Part shown: piece after piece, positions 8,545 through 15,947 of the stretch
Layout of the letters: each line of letters starts with the position of its first letter
How positions within the stretch are numbered: position 1 is the stretch's first letter
NCBI GenBank assembly: GCA_011192175.1
Contig: DUEJ01000006.1
Location: 5,950-43,649, forward strand
Source of the DNA: Thermoflexia bacterium
Lineage (GTDB): Bacteria > Chloroflexota > Anaerolineae > B4-G1 > SLSP01
Direction: 5' to 3'
Length of the DNA stretch: 37,700 nt
Translations under genes and position numbers: made by a program
The notes under the pieces: generated by a model
What the model was told of the DNA's origin: nothing
The model's database searches: none
What the model saw: the letters and a program-made list of their open reading frames with translations, nothing else

Positions 8545-9042
8545 ATGAATGTTACTCCTCCCGGAGAACTGGTAACAGAGCTACAGCCGGAAATCAGAGA
8601 AAAAATTGACGCCATTCTGGTCGAAAATCTTGGCAAACCCGGAGCCACCATGTTGGTATTGACTTTAGTGCAAGAAACGGTGGGTTACATCTCTCCTCCT
8701 ATGCAGAGCTATCTCGCAGAGCAGCTGGATGTACCGCTCAGCCATCTCTATGGCGTATTGACGTTTTACTCCTCTTTTCGCACCAGTCCCATTGGACGGC
8801 ATAAAGTCAGCGTCTGTTTGGGAACCGCCTGTTATGTGCGTAACGGCCCGACGCTACTAGAGAAACTTAAACAGGTACTGGGAGTAGAGGTAAACGAAAC
8901 TACCGCAGACAATCGCTTTACACTGGAGATTTGCCGCTGCGTGGGAGCCTGTTCGCAAGCCCCGGTGGTGATGATTGATGACGACATTGCCGGGCGGGTT
9001 GATCCTAGCAAGATCGGTCGCATTCTACGTAAATACAAGTAG
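8545..9042 (+). CDS. NuoE/HydC-type [2Fe-2S] subunit (first copy)
   Basis: The 165-residue protein is a NuoE/HoxE-family thioredoxin-like ferredoxin. An N-terminal helical bundle with VGYISPPMQSYLAEQL and LYGVLTFYSSF is followed by the ligand pairs Cys91/Cys96 (CLGTAC) and Cys132/Cys136 (CVGAC). It passes electrons between the flavin subunit and the rest of a hydrogenase or dehydrogenase complex in the cytoplasm. The start is chosen for its GAGGTGA ribosome-binding site. It heads a group with a GHKL ATPase, a small ferredoxin and a HydB-like flavoprotein, an arrangement like HydC in bifurcating hydrogenase clusters. A second NuoE-like gene lies at 13695. Confidence 0.9.
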   Translation: MNVTPPGELVTELQPEIREKIDAILVENLGKPGATMLVLTLVQETVGYISPPMQSYLAEQLDVPLSHLYGVLTFYSSFRTSPIGRHKVSVCLGTACYVRNGPTLLEKLKQVLGVEVNETTADNRFTLEICRCVGACSQAPVVMIDDDIAGRVDPSKIGRILRKYK

Positions 9043-9043
9043 G

Positions 9044-9113
9044 AGTCCAAAGTCGAAGGTTGAAAGTCTAAATTCGAGGATCAACATCTGACTACCCGAC
9101 TAATTGACTAACC
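9044..9113. repeat. Spacer of degenerate 7-8 bp repeats in opposing orientation
   Basis: The left half has AGTC-containing units at 7-bp steps (AGTCCAA, AGTCGAA, AGTCTAA). The right half has GACT units at 8-bp steps (GACTACCC, GACTAATT, GACTAACC). The two motifs are reverse complements, so the spacer has weak inverted symmetry. The same motif family recurs at 12861, 13635 and 24830. It leaves no obvious ribosome-binding site for the next gene. Confidence 0.6.
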
Positions 9114-9115
9114 AA

Positions 9116-9700
9116 ATGACCGTTTTCCGAGACTTGTCCCAACATATCCTGGATATCTACGAGAATGGCGTCAAGGCTGGCGCCACGTTGATAGCGGTGG
9201 AAATTGAAGAGGATTTACTGCAGGACCTGCTCACCATCACCCTGCGGGATAATGGCGCGGGGATGGATGCCCAGATGCTCCAACGCATTGCTGATCCCTG
9301 GGTCACGACGCGCACCACGCGCAAGGTAGGGTTGGGAATCCCTTTCCTCAAACAGACAGCGGAGATGTGCGGAGGGAATTTTGCGATGCACTCGCAACCG
9401 GGTCAAGGGACGACGCTAGCGGCTACTTTCCAACATAGCCACATTGACCGGCCTCCGCTAGGCGACCTGACGGCGACTATCACTTGTTTAATCGTCGGTT
9501 ATCCCCAAGTTGATCTTTATTATCGCCACCGGCTCCTAAATCTAACGGCTCAATCAGCAGAGGAGTTTGTTTTTGATACCCGCGAGATGCGAGCTATCTT
9601 GGAAGATGCGGCGCCGCTTTCAGATCCCGACGTGCTGGGATTTATCAGAAATACTTTGGAAGCCGGGATACCCAGAGCTAAGCACTTGATAATTTACTAA
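9116..9700 (+). CDS. Stand-alone GHKL/histidine-kinase-like ATPase
   Basis: The product has 195 residues from the ATG at 9116; a TTG 12 nt earlier is possible. The ATPase core occupies residues 1-110: N-box DIYENGVKAG (Glu16-Asn17), G1 loop RDNGAGMD (Asp45), and the conserved TTRTTRKVGLGIPFLKQTAE region followed by the G-rich loop QPGQGTT. The remaining ~85 residues carry no H-box or transmembrane region. Proteins of this form accompany NuoE/NuoF-like genes of hydrogenase clusters in clostridia and Thermotogales, where their role is unsettled. Translation may be coupled to the gene before, since no clear ribosome-binding site is visible. Confidence 0.85.
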   Translation: MTVFRDLSQHILDIYENGVKAGATLIAVEIEEDLLQDLLTITLRDNGAGMDAQMLQRIADPWVTTRTTRKVGLGIPFLKQTAEMCGGNFAMHSQPGQGTTLAATFQHSHIDRPPLGDLTATITCLIVGYPQVDLYYRHRLLNLTAQSAEEFVFDTREMRAILEDAAPLSDPDVLGFIRNTLEAGIPRAKHLIIY

Positions 9701-9733
9701 CTCGTTGATCTATAGCTTAGGAGGAAACAGAGT

Positions 9734-10105
9734 ATGAAAAATTTAGCAGAACTACGCAAAATCAAAGAACGCGCCCTGCAGCGTCGCCAATTAAGTGGAG
9801 AGGAAGCGCGCGCGCGTGTCACCGTGGCGATGGGCACCTGCGGCATTGCCGCCGGCGCGCGCAACACGATGAAAGCTATTCTCGCTGAGATTGAACAGCG
9901 TCAGATCAAAGATGTGGTGGTCACGCAGACCGGCTGCATTGGCCTCTGCGAATATGAGCCGCTGGTCAAGATCCAAGTCGGCGCTGAGGAACCCATCTGG
10001 TATGGCAAAATAGATGCGGCGCGCGCGGCCACCCTGATTGCCAAACGTCTGATCGACGGCCAACCGGTGACCGAATGGGAAGTGCAGACCACGCACACGA
10101 GCTGA
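9734..10105 (+). CDS. Thioredoxin-like [2Fe-2S] ferredoxin (HndB-like)
   Basis: The 123-residue protein belongs to the small NuoE-C-terminal-like ferredoxins. A basic helical N-terminus (residues 1-20) precedes the strand VTVAMGTCGIAAGAR, with Cys36, and then TQTGCIGLCEYEPLV, with Cys68 and Cys72. Only three Cys are present, which is normal for many members. The CEYEPLV segment is characteristic of the HndB-type subunit of NADP/NAD-reducing hydrogenases. GGAGG lies about 8 nt before the ATG. It is probably an electron-transfer subunit of the complex formed with the HydB-like protein at 11086. Confidence 0.87.
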   Translation: MKNLAELRKIKERALQRRQLSGEEARARVTVAMGTCGIAAGARNTMKAILAEIEQRQIKDVVVTQTGCIGLCEYEPLVKIQVGAEEPIWYGKIDAARAATLIAKRLIDGQPVTEWEVQTTHTS

Positions 10106-10143
10106 ACATCCTATTCTCATCATATACCGAGGAAAATGAAATC

Positions 10144-11061
10144 ATGTCAACTTGGAAAACAGCAATGAAAGAATTGTCCCCTGGAGTATACGCCTATATT
10201 CAAGCCGATGGCACCTGGTTCGTGAGCAACGCCGGGCTGATCGTCGGACCAGAAGAGGCGCTAGTTGTGGATTCCCTGGCTAACGCAAAGATGGTACAGG
10301 CTTTCATCGCCCACATCGAGCAAGTAACCGACCGGCCGGTCAAATGGTTGATTAACAGCCACGGGCACGGCGACCACACTTGGACCAACCACTTCTTTCC
10401 CCAGGCAAAGACCATCTGCCACAGACTCTGTCGGGAGATGACTCTGGCAGAGATGCAGATCGGCCCCCGGACCTACGAAGCTATGTTCCCCCACCTCAGT
10501 TTCGAGGGCGCCAAGGGCACTCCCCAAGATATCACCTTTGAAAAACAACTCACTCTCTACCAGGGAGACCGTGAAATTCGATTGGTCTACAATGGCCCGG
10601 CGCATACTAAGGGCGATATCTTCATTTATCTGCCTGCCGAAGGAATCGTCTTCTGTCAAGACCTCCTTTTCTACCGGTGTACCCCGCTGGCACTGGCCGG
10701 GTACGTCTCCGGCTGGATCGAAACCTTGGATCTCCTGGCTAGTCTAGATGCCAAAGTATACGTTCCCGGCCACGGGCCGGTGACCGACAAATCCGGGGTA
10801 TTGGAGAGCCGCGAGTATCTGGCTTACATCCGTGACGAGTCCCGGCAGCGTTTCGCTGCCGGAATGGAGGCCTTCGCCGCAGCCCAGGACATTCCTCTGG
10901 GGAAGTTCGCCGCTTGGGCGGACCCTGAACGGATTGTTCCCAACGTGGAACGCCTCTATAGCGAATTTAGCGGGAAAGAACCGGGCGCCCCACTGAACGT
11001 CATGGCGATCCTCCCCCACATGAAGCGTATGGCAATAAAATTGCACTCGCAGGCCAAGTAA
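10144..11061 (+). CDS. MBL-fold metallohydrolase
   Basis: The 305-residue protein carries the metallo-beta-lactamase-fold motif HGHGDH (His73, His75, Asp77, His78), then GPAHTKGD and the C-terminal VPGHGPV, giving a full dinuclear metal site. The start at 10144 is used because GAGG lies upstream and the extra N-terminal codons overlap the preceding gene's end. There is no flavodoxin or rubredoxin domain, so it is not an FprA-type diiron oxygen reductase. The substrate is unknown. It lies between the small ferredoxin and the HydB-like flavoprotein, an uncommon place for an MBL enzyme. Confidence 0.88.
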   Translation: MSTWKTAMKELSPGVYAYIQADGTWFVSNAGLIVGPEEALVVDSLANAKMVQAFIAHIEQVTDRPVKWLINSHGHGDHTWTNHFFPQAKTICHRLCREMTLAEMQIGPRTYEAMFPHLSFEGAKGTPQDITFEKQLTLYQGDREIRLVYNGPAHTKGDIFIYLPAEGIVFCQDLLFYRCTPLALAGYVSGWIETLDLLASLDAKVYVPGHGPVTDKSGVLESREYLAYIRDESRQRFAAGMEAFAAAQDIPLGKFAAWADPERIVPNVERLYSEFSGKEPGAPLNVMAILPHMKRMAIKLHSQAK

Positions 11062-11085
11062 CAATCTGTCATAAGGAGGTTTTTT

Positions 11086-12858
11086 ATGGTTTACCGCGCA
11101 CATGTATTGATTAGCGGCAGCCCGCAATGTATTGACCTGGGGGCACGGGAGGTAAAAGCTACTCTCCTGGAGGAACTCGCCGCGCTAGGGTTGGCGAATG
11201 AAGTCCAAGTAATGGAAGTTAGCACGCTGGGCCACGATGAACAAGGCCCAGAGCTGGTCATCTACCCGGAAGGGACCCAGTACGTCGACCTGACTGCCGA
11301 CGATATGCGACTCATTGTCGCCGAGCATCTGCTCAAGGGCCGGCCAGTAGAAAAATTGACCTATCAAGAACCACCCAGTGAACCGCTCCCTCCGCCTTCT
11401 GCTAAAGAGGTGCGCGTGGTGCTAGATAACATCGGGAAAATTGACCCTGAAAATATCGACGATTATATCGCCTTAGACGGTTACATTGCACTGGGCGAAG
11501 TGCTCTCCACGATGGCGCCGGATGACGTGATCGCCGAGATGAAGAAATCGGGGTTACGGGGTCGGGGTGGCGCGGGCTTCCCCACCTGGCTCAAATGGAC
11601 TTTCGCCCGCCGGGCGGAGAGCGAACAGAAGTTCGTGATTTGCAATGCTGATGAGGGCGATCCCGGCGCGTTTATGAATCGTCGCGTTCTGGAAGGTGAT
11701 CCCCACGCGGTGCTAGAAGGCATGGCGATCGCAGCTTACGCCATCGGCGCGCAACAGGGCTACATCTACGTGCGCGCCGAGTATCCCATTGCCATCAAAA
11801 TCCTGCGCACCGCCATCAACCAAGCGCGTGAGTACGGCTTGCTGGGCAAAAATATCTTCGAGAGCGGCTTTGACTTTGATATCGAGATCCGCATGGGCGC
11901 CGGCGCTTTCGTCTGCGGAGAAGAGACCGCGTTGATGCAATCCATTGAAGGGAAGCGCGGGATGCCGCTCACCCGGCCCCCTTACCCCGCCAACTCCGGC
12001 CTCTGGGGAGACTCCACCAATATCAACAACGTGGAAACCTTGGCCAATGTCCCCAAAATCCTCCGGCGCGGGGCGGAATGGTTCGCTTCGATGGGCACGG
12101 AGAAGAGCAAAGGCACCAAGACCTTCGCCATCGCGGGGAAGGTAGCGCGCACGGGATTGATTGAGGTACCCCTGGGCATGACCATCCGCGAGATCGTTTA
12201 CGATATCGGGGGAGGAGTGCTGAATGGTAAAAAATTCAAGGCCGTGCAGACCGGCGGCCCGATGGGCGGCTGTATCCCGGAAAAATACTTGGATCTGCCC
12301 GTCGATTACGAGAGTCTGGCTGGAGTCGGTTCCATGATGGGGTCCGGTGGTTTTGTGGTGATGGACGAGGACACCTGTATGGTGGATATCGCCCGCTTCT
12401 TTATGGAATTTACGCAGGACGAATCTTGCGGCAAATGTGTGCCGTGCCGCGTAGGCACGCGCCGCATGTTGGAAATACTAGAGCGCATCTGTGCGGGTGA
12501 AGGCAAACCTGGCGACATCGAGACCTTAGAAGGATTAGCTACATACATCCAAGACGGCTCGCTCTGCGGGTTAGGGCAAGGCGCTCCGAACCCCGTTTTG
12601 AGCACCCTCAAATACTTCCGCGACGAGTACGAGGCGCACATCTACGACAAGAAGTGCCCGGCCAAAGTCTGCAAGGGATTGATTGAATTTACCATTGACC
12701 CAGAGGCTTGCATCGGCTGCACCCGCTGCGCCCGCAACTGTCCGGTCAACGCCATCAGCGGAAAGCCGAAGGAGACACACGTCATAGACCCAGAAGTCTG
12801 CATCCGCTGCGGTATCTGTGCGCAAGTCTGCCCGGTTGACGCGGTGCATGTGGAGTAA
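11086..12858 (+). CDS. HydB/NuoF-type NAD(H)-binding flavoprotein with C-terminal 2x[4Fe-4S]
   Basis: The product has 590 residues. It has an N-terminal thioredoxin-like domain (1-95), then the FMN/NADH-binding core with GLRGRGGAGFPTWLKW (156-171) and CNADEGDPGAFMNRRVLEGD. Next is the SLBB region and the [4Fe-4S] site Cys448/451/454 with Cys494. The C-terminal bacterial ferredoxin has two [4Fe-4S] sites (Cys542/545/548/552 and 572/575/578/582). The DEGDPGAF signature and ferredoxin tail are those of HydB/HndC-type subunits, including electron-bifurcating ones. The N-terminal domain keeps only Cys15, so its usual [2Fe-2S] cluster is probably absent. A strong AAGGAGG ribosome-binding site precedes it. 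Confidence 0.93.
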   Translation: MVYRAHVLISGSPQCIDLGAREVKATLLEELAALGLANEVQVMEVSTLGHDEQGPELVIYPEGTQYVDLTADDMRLIVAEHLLKGRPVEKLTYQEPPSEPLPPPSAKEVRVVLDNIGKIDPENIDDYIALDGYIALGEVLSTMAPDDVIAEMKKSGLRGRGGAGFPTWLKWTFARRAESEQKFVICNADEGDPGAFMNRRVLEGDPHAVLEGMAIAAYAIGAQQGYIYVRAEYPIAIKILRTAINQAREYGLLGKNIFESGFDFDIEIRMGAGAFVCGEETALMQSIEGKRGMPLTRPPYPANSGLWGDSTNINNVETLANVPKILRRGAEWFASMGTEKSKGTKTFAIAGKVARTGLIEVPLGMTIREIVYDIGGGVLNGKKFKAVQTGGPMGGCIPEKYLDLPVDYESLAGVGSMMGSGGFVVMDEDTCMVDIARFFMEFTQDESCGKCVPCRVGTRRMLEILERICAGEGKPGDIETLEGLATYIQDGSLCGLGQGAPNPVLSTLKYFRDEYEAHIYDKKCPAKVCKGLIEFTIDPEACIGCTRCARNCPVNAISGKPKETHVIDPEVCIRCGICAQVCPVDAVHVE

Positions 12859-12860
12859 GA

Positions 12861-12910
12861 TTAGTCGGATAGTCAGATAGTCGTTAGTCGAATGGTCATT
12901 AGTCAGATAG
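12861..12910. repeat. Tandem 7-8 bp repeats, TAGTCRGA type
   Basis: Units based on TAGTC recur every 7 or 8 bp directly after the HydB-like gene. The 13-bp segment TAGTCGGATAGTC (12862-12874) has a perfect reverse complement at 13635-13647, so this array and that at 13635 form inverted repeats flanking the HNH gene. Confidence 0.7.
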
Positions 12911-12937
12911 CCCGCAACCTTTTAATTCGTGGACAAT

Positions 12938-13489
12938 ATGACGGAAACAAACTACAAAAAACCAAGAAAAGCCATCCCGGCAGAACTTCGTCGCTCGGTT
13001 GAGGTTGAGTCTGGTCATTGCTGCGCTATAAAAGGATGCAATGAGCACACTTATCTTGAATTCCACCACATTGATAAGAACAGGGAAAACAACACTATAG
13101 ATAACCTCATTTTGCTCTGTGATAAGCACCACAAAATGGCGCATGCAGATGTCATTGATAGGAAAGCACTACGTGAATATAAGAGGCTGCTAACTGGTTC
13201 AACTGAGCTATCGGGTGCGTCACTAGATAGCTTGCTTCGCCAAGTATTCGGTGACGAAACTGCGGCGCAATTGCTATGTATGTCTCAGTACTCAATTCCT
13301 GTAATACTGAATTCAGCAACGGTTGCCGAGCTTGAATCCTACATGGCTGAAGGCTGGATTTCCCTCCAACCAACCGGGTCAGTTTGTTCAATGGGCGCTG
13401 GAAACCGTGTTGGCAATCATGTTGAAGAGCGAAAGAGGCCCTATGGTCTCGGAAGTGGGTTTGTGTTGTCCTGTCACTACAAGGGCTAA
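12938..13489 (+). CDS. HNH endonuclease-like protein, probably inserted
   Basis: The product has 183 residues from the ATG; a GTG 9 nt earlier is possible, and neither has a clear ribosome-binding site. The N-terminal half is a classic HNH domain: GHCCAIKGC, then LEFHHIDKN, then LILLCDKHHKMAH, giving a zinc-binding Cys4 frame around the His-Asn-His active site. The C-terminal third has a changed character. After LQPTG the +1 frame reads a plausible helix (FVQWALETVLAIMLK), so a one-base insertion in the GGG near 13378 may have altered the tail. The gene looks AT-richer than its neighbours, interrupts the diaphorase genes, and its TAA lies within an attC-like site. Confidence 0.75.
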   Translation: MTETNYKKPRKAIPAELRRSVEVESGHCCAIKGCNEHTYLEFHHIDKNRENNTIDNLILLCDKHHKMAHADVIDRKALREYKRLLTGSTELSGASLDSLLRQVFGDETAAQLLCMSQYSIPVILNSATVAELESYMAEGWISLQPTGSVCSMGAGNRVGNHVEERKRPYGLGSGFVLSCHYKG

Positions 13490-13609
13490 CACGGGTTGGA
13501 GCTGACCGGCTAAGTCGCGGCTCAAAACAAAGATGGTGTGGCAAAGCGATGTGCCCTGTGGCGAAGGCTCTACGGGAAACCCGCCGGCAGCTCAACCCAA
13601 CCGATAGAC
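13484..13609 (+). other. attC-like imperfect palindrome (possible degenerate integron recombination site)
   Basis: The left arm GGGTTGGAGCTGACCGGC (13493-13510) pairs with the right arm GCCGGCAGCTCAACCC (13583-13598), leaving one unpaired A and one unpaired G on the left arm, as in attC sites. The outer boxes are GGCTAAC (13484-13490; consensus RYYYAAC, one mismatch) and GATAGAC (13603-13609; consensus GTTRRRY, one mismatch). The HNH stop codon lies inside the left box, which is typical for gene cassettes. The 126-bp length is within the attC range. No integrase is in the window, and both core boxes are imperfect. Confidence 0.45.
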
Positions 13610-13634
13610 GGATAACCAAGATTGGAGATTACCA

Positions 13635-13682
13635 GACTATCCGACTACCTGACCACCAGACTACCTGACTACCTGACTACCA
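13635..13682. repeat. Six 8-bp tandem repeats, GACTACCT type
   Basis: Six consecutive octamers (GACTATCC, GACTACCT and variants) occupy 48 bp just before the ribosome-binding site of the second NuoE-like gene. They are the reverse complement of the TAGTC array at 12861. Confidence 0.8.
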
Positions 13683-13694
13683 AAAGAGGTAAAT

Positions 13695-14168
13695 ATGAAA
13701 ACAAATTTAACACAAATTCACGAAGTCATCAATCAACACGGAACAAACCGCGAAGCGTTGGTGGAGATCCTGCGCGATCTGAGCCAGAGAAGCGGGTACC
13801 TCACTAAGGAGGCTATGGAAGTGGTAGCCACGCAGCTCCAGCTGCCCCCCAGCGAGGTCTTCAGCGTAGCCAGCTTCTACACCAAGATCAACGTGGAGCA
13901 GCTGGGCAAGCACGTGATCAAATTCTGCGAAGATGCGCCCTGTCACATCGCGGGTGGCCGCGAAATCTGGGAAGCGTTGGAGCACAAGTTGGGCATCCAA
14001 TTTGGGGAGACTACCACAGATGGATTCTGGACTCTCTGGCCCACCAGCTGCCTCGGACTCTGCGCAGTAGGCCCGGTCATGCTGGTGGACGATGAGCCTT
14101 ACGGGAATCTCACCCCGGAAAAGGTTACGGATATTCTGAATCACTACCGCGCAGGAGATGCGGCATGA
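13695..14168 (+). CDS. hoxE: HoxE/NuoE-type [2Fe-2S] subunit (second copy)
   Basis: The 157-residue protein has the NuoE/HoxE fold: a helical N-terminus with SGYLTKEAMEVVATQL and VFSVASFYTKI, then Cys78/Cys83 (CEDAPC) and Cys119/Cys123 (CLGLC). It would hold the [2Fe-2S] cluster of the diaphorase module of a bidirectional hydrogenase. AGAGGT precedes the ATG. Its last codon and stop overlap the start of the next gene (ATGA, 14165-14168), so the pair is translationally coupled. It differs clearly from the NuoE-like protein at 8545, so this is not a recent duplication. Confidence 0.9.
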   Translation: MKTNLTQIHEVINQHGTNREALVEILRDLSQRSGYLTKEAMEVVATQLQLPPSEVFSVASFYTKINVEQLGKHVIKFCEDAPCHIAGGREIWEALEHKLGIQFGETTTDGFWTLWPTSCLGLCAVGPVMLVDDEPYGNLTPEKVTDILNHYRAGDAA

Positions 14169-15796
14169 TCCGCGCGCGCATATTGATTTCTAGCGATTCT
14201 CTTAGTCTTTCGCGCGGCGCTGAGGAGACCAAGCTAGCCTTTGAAGCCGAGCTATCCCGCTACGGGCTGCTGAACGAAGTCCAGGTTGTGTACATGGGCC
14301 CAGCAAATCGCACCGATGCGTTGCCATTGGTGATCATCTACCCAGAAGGGACCCGCTACGGCCCGGTCACACCGGCAGACGCGGCCTATATCGTGGAAGA
14401 ACAGCTCTACAAGGGGCGCGTAGTCGAGCATTTATTGGCTCCGCCAGAGATGTTAAGCGGTGAGAGCGCACATCTGCCCGGTCAACAAGGCGACACTTAC
14501 GCCCAAAAGCGCGTGGTATTGCAACGGGCCGGCAGCATTGATCCCACGGCTATTGAAGAGTACATTGCCGAGGATGGCTATTTCGCGCTGGGCACTGTAC
14601 TCAGTGAGTTCTCCCCGCACGCGGTGGTGGAGACAATCAAAGAATCCGGTTTGCAGGGACGCGGCGGCGCGGGCTTCCCCACCGGGCTGAAGTGGTCTTT
14701 CGTGGAAAGTCAGCAGTCTGCCCAGAAATTCATCGTCTGCAATGCCGACGAATCCGAACCGGGCACCTTCAAAGACCGCCTGATTTTGGAGGGCGACCCG
14801 CACGCAGTATTAGAAGCAATGGCGATTGCCGGCTACGCTGTCGGTGCCGACCAGGGTTGGATTTACATCCGTGGCGAATACGGACAAGCCCGGGAGCGGC
14901 TGGAACTGGCTATCCAGCAGGCAGAAGAGTATGGCTTGCTGGGCGACAATATCATGGAGAGCGGCTTCTCCTTCCACATCCACCTCCACGCTGGCGCCGG
15001 CGCTTACATTTGCGGCGAAGAGACCGCGCTGCTGGAAAGCTTGGAGGGCAAACGGGGCATCCCGCGTATCCGCCCGCCCTATCCCACCGTGGCCGGGTTC
15101 CGTGATGAACCTACCGTGGTCAACAATGTGGAGACGCTAGCCAATATCCCCCCCATTATCCGCAACGGGGTGGAATGGTTCCGCTCCATCGGAACCGAGC
15201 GTTGCCCGGGCACCAAGGTTTACACCATGTTAGGTGCTGTCAACGTCACCGGGCTGATTGAGGTCCCGATGGGGATCACGCTGCGGGAGGTGCTGGATAT
15301 TTACGGCGGCGGCATGAAGGATGGCAAAACGTTCAAATGTGCCCAGACGGGCGGCGCTTCGGGCAGCTTTATCCCCCCGGAGATGTTGGATGTGCCGCTG
15401 GATTACAAGTCAATGCAGAAGCAGGGAGCGTCACTGGGCAGCGGCGCGCTCCTAATCTGTGGAGATGATACTTGCATTGTAGACTTGGCCTATGTACTGG
15501 AACGTTTCTTTGTAGCCGAATCCTGTGGCAAATGTACTCCCTGCCGTGTGGGCACCGTCCAGATGTTAGAATCATTGGAACGGTTACGCCGGGGTTACGG
15601 GACTCAGAAAGACTTGGAGCACCTGGAAGAGGCCGCAACCTATGCCAGTACCGCCTCTTTCTGTGGGTTAGGGCAAGCTGCCCCGGTATCGATCATTACC
15701 GGTCTCCGTTATTTCCGCGAGGAGTTTGAGGCCCACGTCCGGGGTGAATGCCCGGCTGCGGTTTGTCCGATGGATAAAAAACAAGTAGCCTCTTGA
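14165..15796 (+). CDS. hoxF: HoxF/NuoF-type NADH-binding flavoprotein
   Basis: The product has 543 residues. The N-terminal thioredoxin-like domain (1-95) has lost every cluster-binding Cys. The FMN/NADH core follows, with GLQGRGGAGFPTGLKW and CNADESEPGTFKDRLILEGD, then VVNNVETLANIP and the N3-type [4Fe-4S] site SCGKCTPCRVGT with a distal Cys in CGLGQAAP. It ends soon after (CPAAVCPMDKK), without the 2x[4Fe-4S] ferredoxin found in the protein at 11086. The DESEPGTF signature is that of NuoF/HoxF rather than HydB. It would oxidise or reduce NAD(H) for the hydrogenase. Confidence 0.92.
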   Translation: MIRARILISSDSLSLSRGAEETKLAFEAELSRYGLLNEVQVVYMGPANRTDALPLVIIYPEGTRYGPVTPADAAYIVEEQLYKGRVVEHLLAPPEMLSGESAHLPGQQGDTYAQKRVVLQRAGSIDPTAIEEYIAEDGYFALGTVLSEFSPHAVVETIKESGLQGRGGAGFPTGLKWSFVESQQSAQKFIVCNADESEPGTFKDRLILEGDPHAVLEAMAIAGYAVGADQGWIYIRGEYGQARERLELAIQQAEEYGLLGDNIMESGFSFHIHLHAGAGAYICGEETALLESLEGKRGIPRIRPPYPTVAGFRDEPTVVNNVETLANIPPIIRNGVEWFRSIGTERCPGTKVYTMLGAVNVTGLIEVPMGITLREVLDIYGGGMKDGKTFKCAQTGGASGSFIPPEMLDVPLDYKSMQKQGASLGSGALLICGDDTCIVDLAYVLERFFVAESCGKCTPCRVGTVQMLESLERLRRGYGTQKDLEHLEEAATYASTASFCGLGQAAPVSIITGLRYFREEFEAHVRGECPAAVCPMDKKQVAS

Positions 15797-15947
15797 TAAT
15801 GTGTCAGAGGTTCAGCCCAAAAACCATCCAGAAAAAATGCTGATCAACTACAAAGTTATCGCTTGCCAGCTTACCAGTCACGCTTAAACCAACTGCTAAC
15901 GGGCAAACCCTGACTTTCAATCAATTAGTAAGGAGACGTTACAGAAG

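Noticed and set aside
6289-9700. Two-component sensor kinases
   Set aside because: Both ATPase-domain proteins lack an H-box/dimerisation domain and transmembrane segments, and no response regulator is present.
13484-13609. A complete integron
   Set aside because: No integrase, attI or second cassette is in the window, so only a single attC-like site is proposed.
12861-13682. CRISPR-like array around the HNH gene
   Set aside because: The units are 7-8 bp with no spacers of 25-40 bp and no cas genes. They are simple tandem repeats.
8545-15796. Respiratory complex I (nuoE/nuoF) genes
   Set aside because: No membrane subunits or quinone-binding subunits occur nearby; hoxY, hoxH and a full hyp set follow in the same orientation. 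The NuoE/NuoF likeness is that of hydrogenase diaphorases.
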